This document shows positions 35,584-44,599 of a DNA stretch of 64,000 bases, piece after piece (the stretch's first letter is position 1; each line of letters opens with the position of its first letter). This DNA comes from Butyrivibrio sp. (GTDB taxonomy: Bacteria; Bacillota; Clostridia; Lachnospirales; Lachnospiraceae): the NCBI GenBank assembly GCA_022486625.1, contig JAKVKH010000011.1:18651-82650 (forward strand). Direction: 5' to 3'. Made by a program: the position numbers and the translations under genes. Under the pieces are notes generated by a model. It ran no database searches. It was not told the DNA's origin and saw only the letters and a list, made by a program, of their open reading frames with translations.

Positions 35584-38400
35584 TTATGGTGTGACAGATG
35601 CAGCAGTACCGGCAGCAGCATTTGCAGCTGAGCTTGCGGTAGCAGCGGTATTCGGTGTCGGAACAGGAACGGTTGCCGGTGTGGAAATGCCGGCAGCAGC
35701 GGCAGCGGCAGCTGCTGAAGCTGCGACTGTTGCCGGATCTGCTGTTGGGGTAGTAATCCCTGCAGCAGCATTTCGCTGTTGAATTTCCAGCAGTTCCTGC
35801 TGAATGATGGCCTGTGCATTTGGTTGCGCAAAGAAAGCGGCATCATGCGGACAGTGCTGTGTGACATTTACTTTATTTCCGGCGGCATCTGTCGTGGTGG
35901 AAACAGTAGCATTTCCCTTTGAACCTGAACCGGACTGCAATGCGGCGGGTTCTGGCGGTGTCAGTTCGAATACCCCCTGCACCTTGAACGGGCACAGGTC
36001 TGTAGCAGGCAGGCCGCTGTACTGGCATAGAGCACCGGAATAGTGGACATCACAGCTTTCTGTTGGTACGGTTCCCTCTGCGAAATATTCCTGTTCCAGT
36101 GAACCGTCGCACAGACCGGGAATTGGAAGCTTTCCGGATTTGGAGCAGACAGTTGCCGTTACGATCCCGGCCGGAACAGGGAAATTCGTAGAAGGCAGAC
36201 CTTTATGAATCTGTTCCATGGTCTTGCGCCACAGGGTTTTTGCCAGCTGCTGCTGTGCTGTGGTTTTCAGATCCACATTGTTATCGAAGCCTGCCCATGT
36301 GGTTGCAGTGTAATAGGTAGTGTAGCCGCTGAACCATACATCGTTTTCATCGGAAGTGGTACCGGTTTTACCGGCGATTGCGGTTCCGCCGAAGTTACAG
36401 ATTTTACCGGTACCTTTCTTTACAACATCTTCCATGGCACTTGTCAGCAGGTAGGCAGTCGTTGCCTTGATTACCTGTTTGGTCTGCGGTTTTGTATTAT
36501 CCAGAATGACGTTCCCGTCATGATCAACTACCTTGGTATAGAGCTTTGGCTTGATATAAGTACCGCCATTCGCAATAGCAGCATAGGCAGCGTTCAGCTC
36601 AATATTTTTAACACCTTTGGTGATTCCGCCGAGTGCAAGTGTCTGCGTAATATCTGAATAGATCTTTCCCTTGATTTCTTCATTATCCACCAGTGTGGTG
36701 AAGCCGAAGTTCTTGAGATAATCGAATCCAAGTTGCGGCGTAATCAGCGTCAATGTCTTGACAGCAATAATATTCATGGAGTTCATGATACCGGTACGCA
36801 GTGTTGTCAGACCGCGATAAGCTTCTCCGTACCAGTTCCTTACAGGACGACCGTTGGAATAGGAGAAAGGCGCATCATTTAATACGGTGGCAAGAGTAAG
36901 CCCGCCGCTGTCCAGTGCCGGCGCATAAGTCGACACGATCTTGAATGTAGATCCAGGCTGACGGACCGTGTCTGTTGCACGGTTCAGCGTACGGCTCGCA
37001 TCTTTGGCTCCGCGGCCGCCTTCAAGTGCTACTACATAACCGGTACTCTGATCTTCAATGGTCATGGACACCTGAGGCTGCGGAGTCAGGGAAATGGTCT
37101 CATCGTAAACTTCATCTCCATCACCAAGGACAGAAGCCTTATATTCATCAATTGCAGCCTGTGCAGCATCAGAAGAGTCAAAGAGCATATTGAAGCTGGC
37201 TTTTTTCTTTTTGAAATAATCGGACATCATTTCGCTGCTGTAGTTGGTCATATCACCGGAAGCAGACTTGGTGGTAAGTGCATAACTGAGCAGATATTTT
37301 GTTCCGGCTGGATAATTGTCTTCGTTCTGGAAGACAGAATCGGCAATTCCCTGAATCTTGGGATCCTGTGTGGAGTAGATCTTGAGTCCGCCACTGTACA
37401 GGAGGGTATATGCCTGTGTTTCGTTATAACCTGCATCAATAAGATCATCAAGCACTTCAGTGGTCAGTGCATCCACAAAATAGGAGTTAACGGTATTTTC
37501 CGTACTTTCCTGATCCGCGGTCTGAATGCGGGAATAAACATCATCATTCATGGCTTCATCATATTCTGTCTGGGTGATATAGCCCTGATCCAGCATATTG
37601 CCAAGTACCTTTTCACGCCGCTTTGCATTGGCATCCGGATGTGTAATCGGATTATATTTGCTCGGGTTCTGCGTGATTCCGGCGATGACTGCACATTCCG
37701 AAAGTGACAGATCACTGACAGATTTATTAAAGTATCGCAAAGAGGCAGCCTGTACGCCCAGCGTATTCTGACCAAGGTTGATACTGTTCATGTAATTCAA
37801 CAGAATATCATCTTTACTCATGGTCTTTTCCAGCTGAACAGCAAGATACTGTTCCTGAATTTTTCGTTTCATTTTGGCTACGAAAGAATTTTCACTGGTC
37901 CAGCCGGTGAATACATTATTTTTCAGGAGCTGCTGTGTAATGGTGCTGGCACCTTCGGAGAAATTACCGGTGGTAACTCCGATATAGGCGGCACGGATAA
38001 TGCCCTGAATGTCGATTCCGTGATGCTCATAGAAACGTTCATCTTCAATGGCGACAAAAGCATGCGCCATGTTTTCAGGAATCATGTCCATGGTAACCGG
38101 GATACGGTTGGAATCAGTAGACACCAGTTTTGCAGTCTGATTGCCTTCCGTATCATATACAAAAGTGCTGAATCCGGTAGGAGTAACACTGATGTTACTG
38201 ATATCAGGAGCAGATGCAATGATTCCTCTGAAGACACCGATTCCGGCACTGATACCGATAATGACAAGAGCCAGAAATGCAATCAGAATAATTTTAAAAA
38301 GAACGATTCCGAATTTTTTACCCCAGCGTCCGGAACCTTTCCTGAGCGTTCGTTCCTGTTTTCGAACGCCATCTTTTCCATAATTCATGTGAATAGCCAT
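35584..38400 (-). CDS. Class A penicillin-binding protein (PBP1A type)
   Basis: A 938-residue bifunctional peptidoglycan synthase. A basic cytoplasmic N-terminus precedes one transmembrane helix (about 30-55). The GT51 glycosyltransferase domain has the catalytic Glu in AIEDERFYEHHGID near 118 and GASTITQQLLKN. The transpeptidase domain carries SxxK in PGSTFKIV near 485, SMN in NSMNIIA, and KTGTT near 680. The last ~70 residues form an Ala/Pro/Thr-rich, low-complexity tail (runs such as AASAAAAAAAAG) beyond the enzymatic domains. The first ATG at 38400 lies close to GGGAAAGG; a second ATG four codons later is possible. Convergent with the MATE gene. Confidence 0.95.
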   Translation of the reverse strand: MAIHMNYGKDGVRKQERTLRKGSGRWGKKFGIVLFKIILIAFLALVIIGISAGIGVFRGIIASAPDISNISVTPTGFSTFVYDTEGNQTAKLVSTDSNRIPVTMDMIPENMAHAFVAIEDERFYEHHGIDIQGIIRAAYIGVTTGNFSEGASTITQQLLKNNVFTGWTSENSFVAKMKRKIQEQYLAVQLEKTMSKDDILLNYMNSINLGQNTLGVQAASLRYFNKSVSDLSLSECAVIAGITQNPSKYNPITHPDANAKRREKVLGNMLDQGYITQTEYDEAMNDDVYSRIQTADQESTENTVNSYFVDALTTEVLDDLIDAGYNETQAYTLLYSGGLKIYSTQDPKIQGIADSVFQNEDNYPAGTKYLLSYALTTKSASGDMTNYSSEMMSDYFKKKKASFNMLFDSSDAAQAAIDEYKASVLGDGDEVYDETISLTPQPQVSMTIEDQSTGYVVALEGGRGAKDASRTLNRATDTVRQPGSTFKIVSTYAPALDSGGLTLATVLNDAPFSYSNGRPVRNWYGEAYRGLTTLRTGIMNSMNIIAVKTLTLITPQLGFDYLKNFGFTTLVDNEEIKGKIYSDITQTLALGGITKGVKNIELNAAYAAIANGGTYIKPKLYTKVVDHDGNVILDNTKPQTKQVIKATTAYLLTSAMEDVVKKGTGKICNFGGTAIAGKTGTTSDENDVWFSGYTTYYTATTWAGFDNNVDLKTTAQQQLAKTLWRKTMEQIHKGLPSTNFPVPAGIVTATVCSKSGKLPIPGLCDGSLEQEYFAEGTVPTESCDVHYSGALCQYSGLPATDLCPFKVQGVFELTPPEPAALQSGSGSKGNATVSTTTDAAGNKVNVTQHCPHDAAFFAQPNAQAIIQQELLEIQQRNAAAGITTPTADPATVAASAAAAAAAAGISTPATVPVPTPNTAATASSAANAAAGTAASVTP

Positions 38401-38479
38401 GCCTTTCCCAAAAACAATTAATGTGAATCGTCAGAATGAAACCTGCAATCAAAATGTATATTAATTGCAATCAGAACTA

Positions 38480-38508
38480 ATTATAGCAAATATTGCTGAT
38501 GAAATAAA
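38480..38508 (-). promoter_or_regulatory. Putative promoter of the PBP gene
   Basis: On the minus strand TTTATT, 17-base spacer ending TTTGC, TATAAT (extended -10 TTGCTATAAT), about 80 bases from the start codon. Confidence 0.55.
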
Positions 38509-38557
38509 GAAATTCAGGAATAATTAAGGTTTACCCGGAACGGAGGGAAGATCAGCC

Positions 38558-38586
38558 TTGATTTTGCGACGTGTTGCGTAGATAAT
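38558..38586 (+). promoter_or_regulatory. Putative yigZ promoter with adjacent palindrome
   Basis: TTGATT, 17-base spacer, GATAAT. A small palindrome TTGCTAAGCAA (38588-38598) sits directly downstream of the -10 and could be an operator. Confidence 0.5.
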
Positions 38587-38652
38587 GTTGCTAAGCAATA
38601 CATATCATTGCAGTCAATATCTGCATTACAGAAGAATGGAGCAAACCTGAAT

Positions 38653-39297
38653 ATGGCAGAAAATACCGCCTACAGAATTGTTACGCAGGCAGGAACTGCG
38701 CAGATTGAAGAAAAAAAATCACGCTTTATTGCTGATGTGTTTCCGGTAAAAAATGCAGAGGATGCAGAAATACGAATCGGCGAGGTGACAAAAAAATACT
38801 GGGATGCAAAGCATCACTGTTATGCATATATCATTGGGAGCAGATCAGAACTGAGCAGATGCAGTGATAACGGGGAACCGTCAGGGACTGCGGGGAAGCC
38901 GATTCTGGAGGTACTTGCGGGAGAACAGCTTACAGATACACTCGTGATTGTAACCAGGTATTTTGGCGGAGTACTATTGGGTACCGGCGGGCTGGTCAGA
39001 GCCTATACCCAGGCGGCGCAGGCCGGAATCGCAGTTGCACAGAAGGGGCGGATGGTATATGCACAGAAACTGACAATCCGGGTCGATTATCATCTGGTAA
39101 ATGCGGTACAATACTATCTGAAGCAGGAAGAAATAGAGATTGAAGAACCAAGATATGCTGAAAAAGTGGAATATGACATTACTGTCATAGAAGAGCGGGT
39201 GTCGGAAATTACGGCGCAGCTGATACAAAGGACAGATGGGCAGGCGGTCATCATTCCGGGAGACAGAGGATATTATGAAGCCAATGAGCGGAATTAA
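38653..39297 (+). CDS. yigZ: YigZ/IMPACT family protein
   Basis: A 214-residue protein. The UPF0029/IMPACT N-terminal domain (about 1-125) shows EEKKSRFIADVFPV, KHHCYAYIIG, SDNGEPSGTAGKPILEVL and VIVTRYFGGVLLGTGGLVRAY. A C-terminal ferredoxin-like domain (about 140-205) follows. The family is conserved across life; E. coli YigZ has no settled role, though the eukaryotic homologue modulates GCN2 signalling. The ATG at 38653 gives the usual N-terminus. The stop overlaps the start of the RpiR-family gene by 23 bases. Confidence 0.9.
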   Translation: MAENTAYRIVTQAGTAQIEEKKSRFIADVFPVKNAEDAEIRIGEVTKKYWDAKHHCYAYIIGSRSELSRCSDNGEPSGTAGKPILEVLAGEQLTDTLVIVTRYFGGVLLGTGGLVRAYTQAAQAGIAVAQKGRMVYAQKLTIRVDYHLVNAVQYYLKQEEIEIEEPRYAEKVEYDITVIEERVSEITAQLIQRTDGQAVIIPGDRGYYEANERN

Positions 39298-40123
39298 AAT
39301 GGAGATAGTGAATAAGTATGACAGCATGACCTCAGTTGAAAGAGGAATTGCTGATTTTTTTATTCGAAATGAAAAAATAATGGATTTTTCATCAAAAAAT
39401 ATATCCAAGATTCTGTATACATCGGAAGCAACACTTTCAAGATTTGCAAAGAAATGCGGCTACAAAGGGTACAGGGAGTTTGTGTTCGGATATGAAAAAG
39501 AAGTTACGGAAGAACTGCAGGAACACAATATCAGCATACTTACAAGAAAAGTGCGTAATACATATTCGAGGCTGTTGGATAACAGCTTCCAGATTTTGGA
39601 TGAGGAGCAGATCAGAAGAGTTGCAGGACTTATGAGTTCCTGTTCAAAAACAATTGTGGCGGGTATGGGAAGTTCAGGCTATGCAGCAAGAGAGTTTCAG
39701 CTGCGATTTATGCGCCTTGGGATGGAGATTCAGGCAGTGACGGATGCACAGATGATTCCGATGACGGTTGCACTTTGCAGTGAAACGTCGCTGGTAATTG
39801 CCATATCGCTCAGCGGATGTACAAGAGAAATTCTTGACGCAGTAAGGCTTGCCAAGACCAAATCCGCAAAAATTGTGATGATTACGGCCAATCTCAATAC
39901 GGAGGTGGCAGGATTGTGTGATGAACTGATCGCAGTAGCTGCAACCAGAAATCTGGATGATGGAACGGCAATTTCACCACAGTTTCCGATTCTGGTATTA
40001 ATTGATATATTTTACACATACTATTCTGAAAATGATGCACAGAGAAAACTGTCCAATTATCATGAAACGTTGCAGGCACTGCGTGGAGAGAGCCTTCGTG
40101 ATGATGAACTATATCGCAGATGA
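39275..40123 (+). CDS. RpiR/MurR-family transcriptional regulator
   Basis: A 282-residue regulator with N-terminal HTH_6 (about 12-80: SMTSVERGIADFFIRNEKIMDFSSKNISKILYTSEATLSRFAKKCGYKGYREF) and a C-terminal SIS sugar-phosphate-binding domain (about 120-265: IVAGMGSSGYAAREF, VIAISLSGCTREILDAVRLAK). SIS regulators respond to phosphosugars such as GlcNAc-6-P or MurNAc-6-P. The ATG at 39275 follows GGGAGACAGAGG; several downstream Met codons are possible alternates. Its position next to a ROK kinase and the amino-sugar operon makes it the probable local regulator, with GlcNAc-6-P, ManNAc-6-P or GlcN-6-P as effector (inference). Its 3' end overlaps the convergent ROK gene by 15 bases. Confidence 0.9.
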   Translation: MKPMSGIKMEIVNKYDSMTSVERGIADFFIRNEKIMDFSSKNISKILYTSEATLSRFAKKCGYKGYREFVFGYEKEVTEELQEHNISILTRKVRNTYSRLLDNSFQILDEEQIRRVAGLMSSCSKTIVAGMGSSGYAAREFQLRFMRLGMEIQAVTDAQMIPMTVALCSETSLVIAISLSGCTREILDAVRLAKTKSAKIVMITANLNTEVAGLCDELIAVAATRNLDDGTAISPQFPILVLIDIFYTYYSENDAQRKLSNYHETLQALRGESLRDDELYRR

Positions 40124-41002
40124 CCGTGATCTGAAATTGCAGTATGCACCGAGCATACCTGCATGATTCAGATTCCGGGCAAAAGTAATGCGTGTGGAAT
40201 TTAATATGGATGGGATCAGATCTCTGGCAAGAGAATCCATAATCAGCGGCTCGAGATAATCTTTCTGCCTGGCGATTCCGCCGCCAAGAACTACAATTTC
40301 CGGATTAAGTACATAGCACAGATTGGAAATTCCGGCAGAAAGGTAGTGACACATCCTGTGAATTTCTTCAATGCAGATCTGGTTCTGGTGATGAATGGCC
40401 TGATCAAAAATCCATAATCCGTCAATGGAAGATGCATTTTCCGGATAATGCGCGGCAACACGTTTCACCAGAATGGAAGTTGCGGCAAGACTTTCGAATG
40501 TGGTACCTTCCATATGCAGATATCCGACTTCACAGGCACTGCAGGAGTGACCTTTGAGCAAAGCTCCGTGCTGAATGAATGCGCCGCCGATGCCGGTTCC
40601 GATGGTCAGAGTAAGACTGCTGTCAGTTCCGCTGGCAGCTCCGTGGAAGTACTCGGCAAGCGCAGCGCAGTTGACATCATTTTCAGCAGTACATGGCAGA
40701 CCGCAGGCAGAAGATATTGTTTCTGCAATGCGTATGCCCGTATAAGAGGGCATAAGAGCGGGATTTGCATTTATGACAATTCCTGTTTCGGAATCAATCA
40801 TTCCGGCAGAGGAAACACATACACCACTGATTACATCTTCAGCAGAGAGGCTGCAGGCGATGGCGGCTGCCTTATGTATCACATGAATACCACCAAGTTC
40901 AGCTTCAGTTGCTATGGATCCCGTTTTTGAAAAATGCAGTAAGTCATCAATGACTCCGTATTTGATTGAAGTTCCTCCAATATCAATGCAAATGTAATTC
41001 AT
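40109..41002 (-). CDS. ROK-family sugar kinase (probable N-acetylhexosamine kinase)
   Basis: A 297-residue ROK protein without an HTH, hence an enzyme rather than a repressor. The ATP phosphate loop is CIDIGGTSIKYGVID at the N-terminus, the catalytic region is AENDVNCAALAEYFHG, and LTIGTGIGGAFIQHG is conserved. The classical ROK zinc motif (CxCGxxGCxE) is not present; the corresponding region reads SCSACEVGYLHM. Context with nanE, nagA and nagB points to phosphorylation of GlcNAc and/or ManNAc at O6, since no PTS exists here to deliver phosphorylated sugar. The ATG at 41002 follows GAGGCGG. It is divergent from the main operon and shares its control region. Confidence 0.86.
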   Translation of the reverse strand: MNYICIDIGGTSIKYGVIDDLLHFSKTGSIATEAELGGIHVIHKAAAIACSLSAEDVISGVCVSSAGMIDSETGIVINANPALMPSYTGIRIAETISSACGLPCTAENDVNCAALAEYFHGAASGTDSSLTLTIGTGIGGAFIQHGALLKGHSCSACEVGYLHMEGTTFESLAATSILVKRVAAHYPENASSIDGLWIFDQAIHHQNQICIEEIHRMCHYLSAGISNLCYVLNPEIVVLGGGIARQKDYLEPLIMDSLARDLIPSILNSTRITFARNLNHAGMLGAYCNFRSRSSAI

Positions 41003-41056
41003 AATCCGCCTCTTTTTTCTGACATGTCTGTCCCGATACCCGGTATAACTGCTATA

Positions 41057-41085
41057 AGTATAGGGGAAGTTTCCTCTTACGTAAA
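41057..41085 (-). promoter_or_regulatory. Putative promoter of the ROK kinase gene
   Basis: Minus strand: TTTACG, 17-base spacer, TATACT. The -35 lies inside the GTTTC/GAAAC palindrome. Confidence 0.6.
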
Positions 41086-41090
41086 GAAAC
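41069..41090. promoter_or_regulatory. Candidate operator in the divergent control region
   Basis: GTTTC, 12 bases, GAAAC, enclosing a TTACGTAA core; a further GAAAC-TTTC pair follows to about 41100. It overlaps the ROK -35 and lies about 80 bp upstream of the operon -35. A plausible site for the RpiR-type regulator. Confidence 0.45.
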
Positions 41091-41171
41091 ATCACATTTC
41101 TGAATATAATTTCACCATATGAGTTTTTATTTATGAAAATGCGATTCTACTTTCAGAATAAGGCAGTTTTA

Positions 41172-41200
41172 TTGTATCGTCCAAAAGCCATTGCTATAAT
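41172..41200 (+). promoter_or_regulatory. Putative promoter of the amino-sugar operon
   Basis: TTGTAT, 17-base spacer ending TTGC, TATAAT (extended -10), 50 bases before the GH20 start. Confidence 0.7.
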
Positions 41201-41249
41201 CAAGTCAATCTAAAAAATAACATACTTCATCAACGAAACGGAGATATTG

Positions 41250-43133
41250 ATGATGAAAATGAAAACAGACAGTCAGGATACACAAATTAGAAGAGTTCTT
41301 GAAGAACTTCAGGGAGAATTTACGCAGACTTCCGATCAGGAAATTGTGATTCATGCATTTCAGGACAGCCACAGCGGGTACAGAATTGAAAAAAGTGGTG
41401 ATGAGTGCACAATCCGTTATGCAGAGAAAACCGATTTCTGCAGAGCACTTCTTCATGTGAGTCAGATGCCTGGTGATGGCCTCGCAGAATCCTCCTGCAG
41501 ACTGGATAAGCTGGGATATATGTGTGACTGCTCCAGAAACGCCGTTCCTGCAATCAGCACACTAAGACAACTGGTCAGAATGCTGGCACTGATGGGATAT
41601 CATTATCTGGGGCTCTACACTGAAGATACATTTAAGGTACCGCAGGAGCCTTATTTTGGCTATATGAGGGGAGCCTATACTTCACAGGAGATCAGGGAAC
41701 TGGTTTCGTATGCAGATATTTTTGGAATGGAGATCAGACCGTATATTCAGACGCTTGCGCATTTTAATGCACTGATGCGTTATGAGATGTATAACAGCCA
41801 CATGGATGTGAATGATATTCTTCTTCCTGGAGATGAACGGACTTATGAATTTCTGGATCATCTGATTCATATTGTGTCAGATACATATAAAACCCGTAAT
41901 ATCAATATCGGGATGGATGAGGCACATATGGTCGGTCTTGGAAAGTATCTGGATATTCATGGATATGAGAACCGTTTTCAGATTATGGAGCAGCATCTGA
42001 AACGTGTGCTGGAAATCTGCAGAAAATATGGATTGCATGTACAGATGTGGTCAGATATGTTTTTCAGACTTGCCTATCATGGAGATTATTATATTGAGAA
42101 TAAAGAAGATATGGAAAAACTCAATATACCGGATGATGTCGAGCTGTGCTATTGGGATTATTATGCTACGGATCGTAGCCATTACATAAAAATGCTGGAA
42201 AGCCACAGAAAACTGACACAGAAAATTGCATTTGCAGCAGGTGCATGGAAGTGGACCGGATTCACACCGAATAATGCTTACAGTATTGAAAGTGCAGGTC
42301 CGGCAATTGAAGCATGTGTCAGCGAAAAAATCAGTGATGTCGTAATTACCGGATGGGGAGATGACGGGGCAGAGGCAAGCATCTTTTCGACGATGCCGGC
42401 ATTGGCTTTTGATGCGGATAAAGCATATGGAACAAAGGATGCAGAAAATGGTCTGAAACAAATGACAGGAATGTCATTTGAAGAGCTCATGAAAATGGAC
42501 AGTGCAAATCCTTTTCCACAGATTCATGACAGACATAATAATGCAGGCAAGTATTTTTTATATAATGATCCGCTTATCGGAACATTTGATTCTGTAGTTC
42601 AGCAGGATACAAACGCGTACTATCATCAGGCAACGGATGAACTTGAGACATTGGTTCAAAAATATAAGAGCGGCAGATATGTGTATCTTTTTAAGACGCA
42701 GAAAGAACTGTGCAGTGTGCTGTCTGATAAGGCAGACCTCGGATGCAGAATCAGAGAGGCATATCAGAATGTATCCGGTGGAAACGGAGAACAGAAAGTG
42801 CAGGAAGGCCGGGAAGAGCTTCAGAGAATTGCAGCAGAGGAAATACCGGAAATAATAAGAAAAACAGATGCTCTTTACGAAAGCCTGCGTTATCAGTGGA
42901 ACAGTGAGAATAAGAGCTTTGGATTTGAGGTTCAGTCCATCAGGTTTGGAGGACTGAAACAGAGACTGGAGGAAGTCGGACGGATTATTGGGGAATATCT
43001 GCAGGGAGAGCGCAGCGAAATCGAAGAACTGGCAGAAGAATATCTTCCATTCCGGTATTTCAATGAGGATGATCCTATGGGACTCAGTTATAATCTCTGG
43101 ACAGATATTGTGACTCCGGGGCGCCTGTACTGA
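41250..43133 (+). CDS. Cytoplasmic GH20 beta-N-acetylhexosaminidase
   Basis: A 627-residue glycosidase without signal peptide, resembling the intracellular GH20C type of streptococci. Residues 1-90 form the non-catalytic N-terminal domain. The TIM barrel from about 90 shows YMCDCSRNAVPAISTLRQL, YHYLGLYTEDTF, YIQTLAHFNAL, then the catalytic Asp-Glu pair in NINIGMDEAHMVGLGKY near 230, VQMWSDMFF and GWGDDGAE. GH20 enzymes remove terminal beta-linked GlcNAc or GalNAc by substrate-assisted catalysis using the 2-acetamido group. A cytoplasmic location means oligosaccharides must be imported, as the ABC genes downstream would allow. The start follows CGGAG; three ATG codons are closely spaced. First gene of the operon. 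Confidence 0.9.
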   Translation: MMKMKTDSQDTQIRRVLEELQGEFTQTSDQEIVIHAFQDSHSGYRIEKSGDECTIRYAEKTDFCRALLHVSQMPGDGLAESSCRLDKLGYMCDCSRNAVPAISTLRQLVRMLALMGYHYLGLYTEDTFKVPQEPYFGYMRGAYTSQEIRELVSYADIFGMEIRPYIQTLAHFNALMRYEMYNSHMDVNDILLPGDERTYEFLDHLIHIVSDTYKTRNINIGMDEAHMVGLGKYLDIHGYENRFQIMEQHLKRVLEICRKYGLHVQMWSDMFFRLAYHGDYYIENKEDMEKLNIPDDVELCYWDYYATDRSHYIKMLESHRKLTQKIAFAAGAWKWTGFTPNNAYSIESAGPAIEACVSEKISDVVITGWGDDGAEASIFSTMPALAFDADKAYGTKDAENGLKQMTGMSFEELMKMDSANPFPQIHDRHNNAGKYFLYNDPLIGTFDSVVQQDTNAYYHQATDELETLVQKYKSGRYVYLFKTQKELCSVLSDKADLGCRIREAYQNVSGGNGEQKVQEGREELQRIAAEEIPEIIRKTDALYESLRYQWNSENKSFGFEVQSIRFGGLKQRLEEVGRIIGEYLQGERSEIEELAEEYLPFRYFNEDDPMGLSYNLWTDIVTPGRLY

Positions 43134-43162
43134 TGATACAACAGTACAGACTGGGATATATG

Positions 43163-43189
43163 ACAACTTGCCGGTAATCCGGCTGTTGT
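43163..43189 (+). other. Intercistronic hairpin before the binding-protein gene
   Basis: ACAAC/GTTGT and GCCGG/CCGGC pair around TAAT with a small internal bulge; no U-run. Probably an mRNA-processing or stability element. Confidence 0.5.
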
Positions 43190-43227
43190 AATAGAGAGGG
43201 TAGTAGACAATTAAAAGGAGGAATTAC

Positions 43228-44532
43228 ATGAAAAAGAAAAGACTAATCAGTACAGCACTTGCTGTTCTCATGGCAGCAGGTACGATCCTTACAGGATGCG
43301 GCTCTTCAGCCACACAGACGGGCACATCGGCACAGACATCAGGGTCACAGACACAGGCAGCGGCATCTTCGGCTCCGGTTACAGTTGAGTTCTGGACGAT
43401 ATCTCTCCAGCCGACTTTTACAGATTTTTTTAATGGACTGATTGAAAAGTATGAAAAGGAAAATCCGAATGTAACAATTAAATGGACAGATCTTCCATAT
43501 GAATCCATTCAGGAAAAACTGGTTACTTCAGCTGCAGGAGGAACATCTCCCGATGTTGTAAATCTGAATACACAGATGGCGCTGACGCTGGCAGGAAAGG
43601 GTGCATTGGTGGATCTGAATAAGGAAGCAACTGCAGATCAGAGAAGCGTATACATCCAGAGTCTGTATGATTCAACCGTGATCGGTGACAGTGCATATTC
43701 GTTCCCGTGGTATGCATCGCCGAACATTATGTTCTATAACAAAGAACTGTTTTCGAAAGCAGGAATTACAGATATACCGACAAACTATACGGATGCCAAT
43801 AAGCTGGCAAAGCAGATGAAAGATGCAACAGGAGCATATCTGTATAATCCGCCGGAATTTTTCAACCTTCTTTTTGAAAATGGGATTTCAATTCTTAACA
43901 GTGACAATACTGCGGCAGCATTTAATACAAAACAGACAGCAGATCTTCTGACATCTTTCAAGGATCTGACAAGTCAGGGTATCCTTCCGAACAACAAGTG
44001 GGGATCATGGGATGACGAACTGAAGCTTTTTGAAACAGGAAAACTTGCCATTATCTCATCTTCAGGATCTTCTCTTTCCAGAATCAAGGATGAGGCACCG
44101 GATGTCTATAAGCAGATTGCAGTTGCAGCTCCGTTAACAGGGTCTGCGGGAATGAGCCGTAATGCACTGATGGATGTGGTAGTACCGTCTGCCAGCAAGA
44201 ATCATGAAGAGGCGATCAAGTTTGCAGCATGGATTACAAATGATGAGAATCAGCTGGCATTCTGCAAGCAGGTAGCAGTATTCCCGTCTACCACAAAGGC
44301 ATCACAGGATTCTTACTTTACTTCTGATACGACTTCACTTGAAGGACAGGCACGCGCAATGTCGGCAAAACTGGCGGATACTTCAAAGGATTATTCACTG
44401 GGCGTTGAAGGACAGAGTGATATTCAGGATGATGTAAATAAGGCATATGAGAAAGCAATTACTGCTGGAGGAGATGTGCAGAGCGCACTTGACAATTCAG
44501 AACAGCTTGTAAATGCGGAACTTAAGAAGTAA
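43228..44532 (+). CDS. ABC sugar transporter, solute-binding lipoprotein
   Basis: A 434-residue extracellular lipoprotein. The signal peptide (KKKRLISTALAVLMAAG) ends in the lipobox LTGC near residue 24, followed by a Ser/Thr/Gln linker of about 25 residues. The rest is a family 1 solute-binding fold (VEFWTISLQPTFTDFFNGLIEKYEKENPNVTIKW, GGTSPDVVNLNTQMALTLAGKGALVDL, SFPWYASPNIMFYNKELFSKAGI). Such proteins bind oligosaccharides. With the two permeases and cytoplasmic GH20 it likely captures an N-acetylhexosamine oligosaccharide. The start follows AAAAGGAGG, the strongest ribosome-binding site of the operon. Hairpins lie on both sides of the gene. Confidence 0.93.
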   Translation: MKKKRLISTALAVLMAAGTILTGCGSSATQTGTSAQTSGSQTQAAASSAPVTVEFWTISLQPTFTDFFNGLIEKYEKENPNVTIKWTDLPYESIQEKLVTSAAGGTSPDVVNLNTQMALTLAGKGALVDLNKEATADQRSVYIQSLYDSTVIGDSAYSFPWYASPNIMFYNKELFSKAGITDIPTNYTDANKLAKQMKDATGAYLYNPPEFFNLLFENGISILNSDNTAAAFNTKQTADLLTSFKDLTSQGILPNNKWGSWDDELKLFETGKLAIISSSGSSLSRIKDEAPDVYKQIAVAAPLTGSAGMSRNALMDVVVPSASKNHEEAIKFAAWITNDENQLAFCKQVAVFPSTTKASQDSYFTSDTTSLEGQARAMSAKLADTSKDYSLGVEGQSDIQDDVNKAYEKAITAGGDVQSALDNSEQLVNAELKK

Positions 44533-44544
44533 TGAGGGAAAGTG

Positions 44545-44574
44545 TCACGGCATCCTGAGATATGGGTGCCGTGA
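44545..44574 (+). other. Intercistronic hairpin after the binding-protein gene
   Basis: TCACGGCA pairs with TGCCGTGA, extended by three further pairs around TGAGATAT; no U-run. Typical of elements that stabilise the upstream cistron so that binding protein is made in excess. Confidence 0.6.
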
Positions 44575-44599
44575 GATTTCAGACTTATGGAGGCTGTGC

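Noticed and set aside
35584..38400. Large insertion or mobile element between the MATE and yigZ genes
   Set aside because: The region is one intact PBP gene with normal promoter and terminator; no transposase or terminal repeats.
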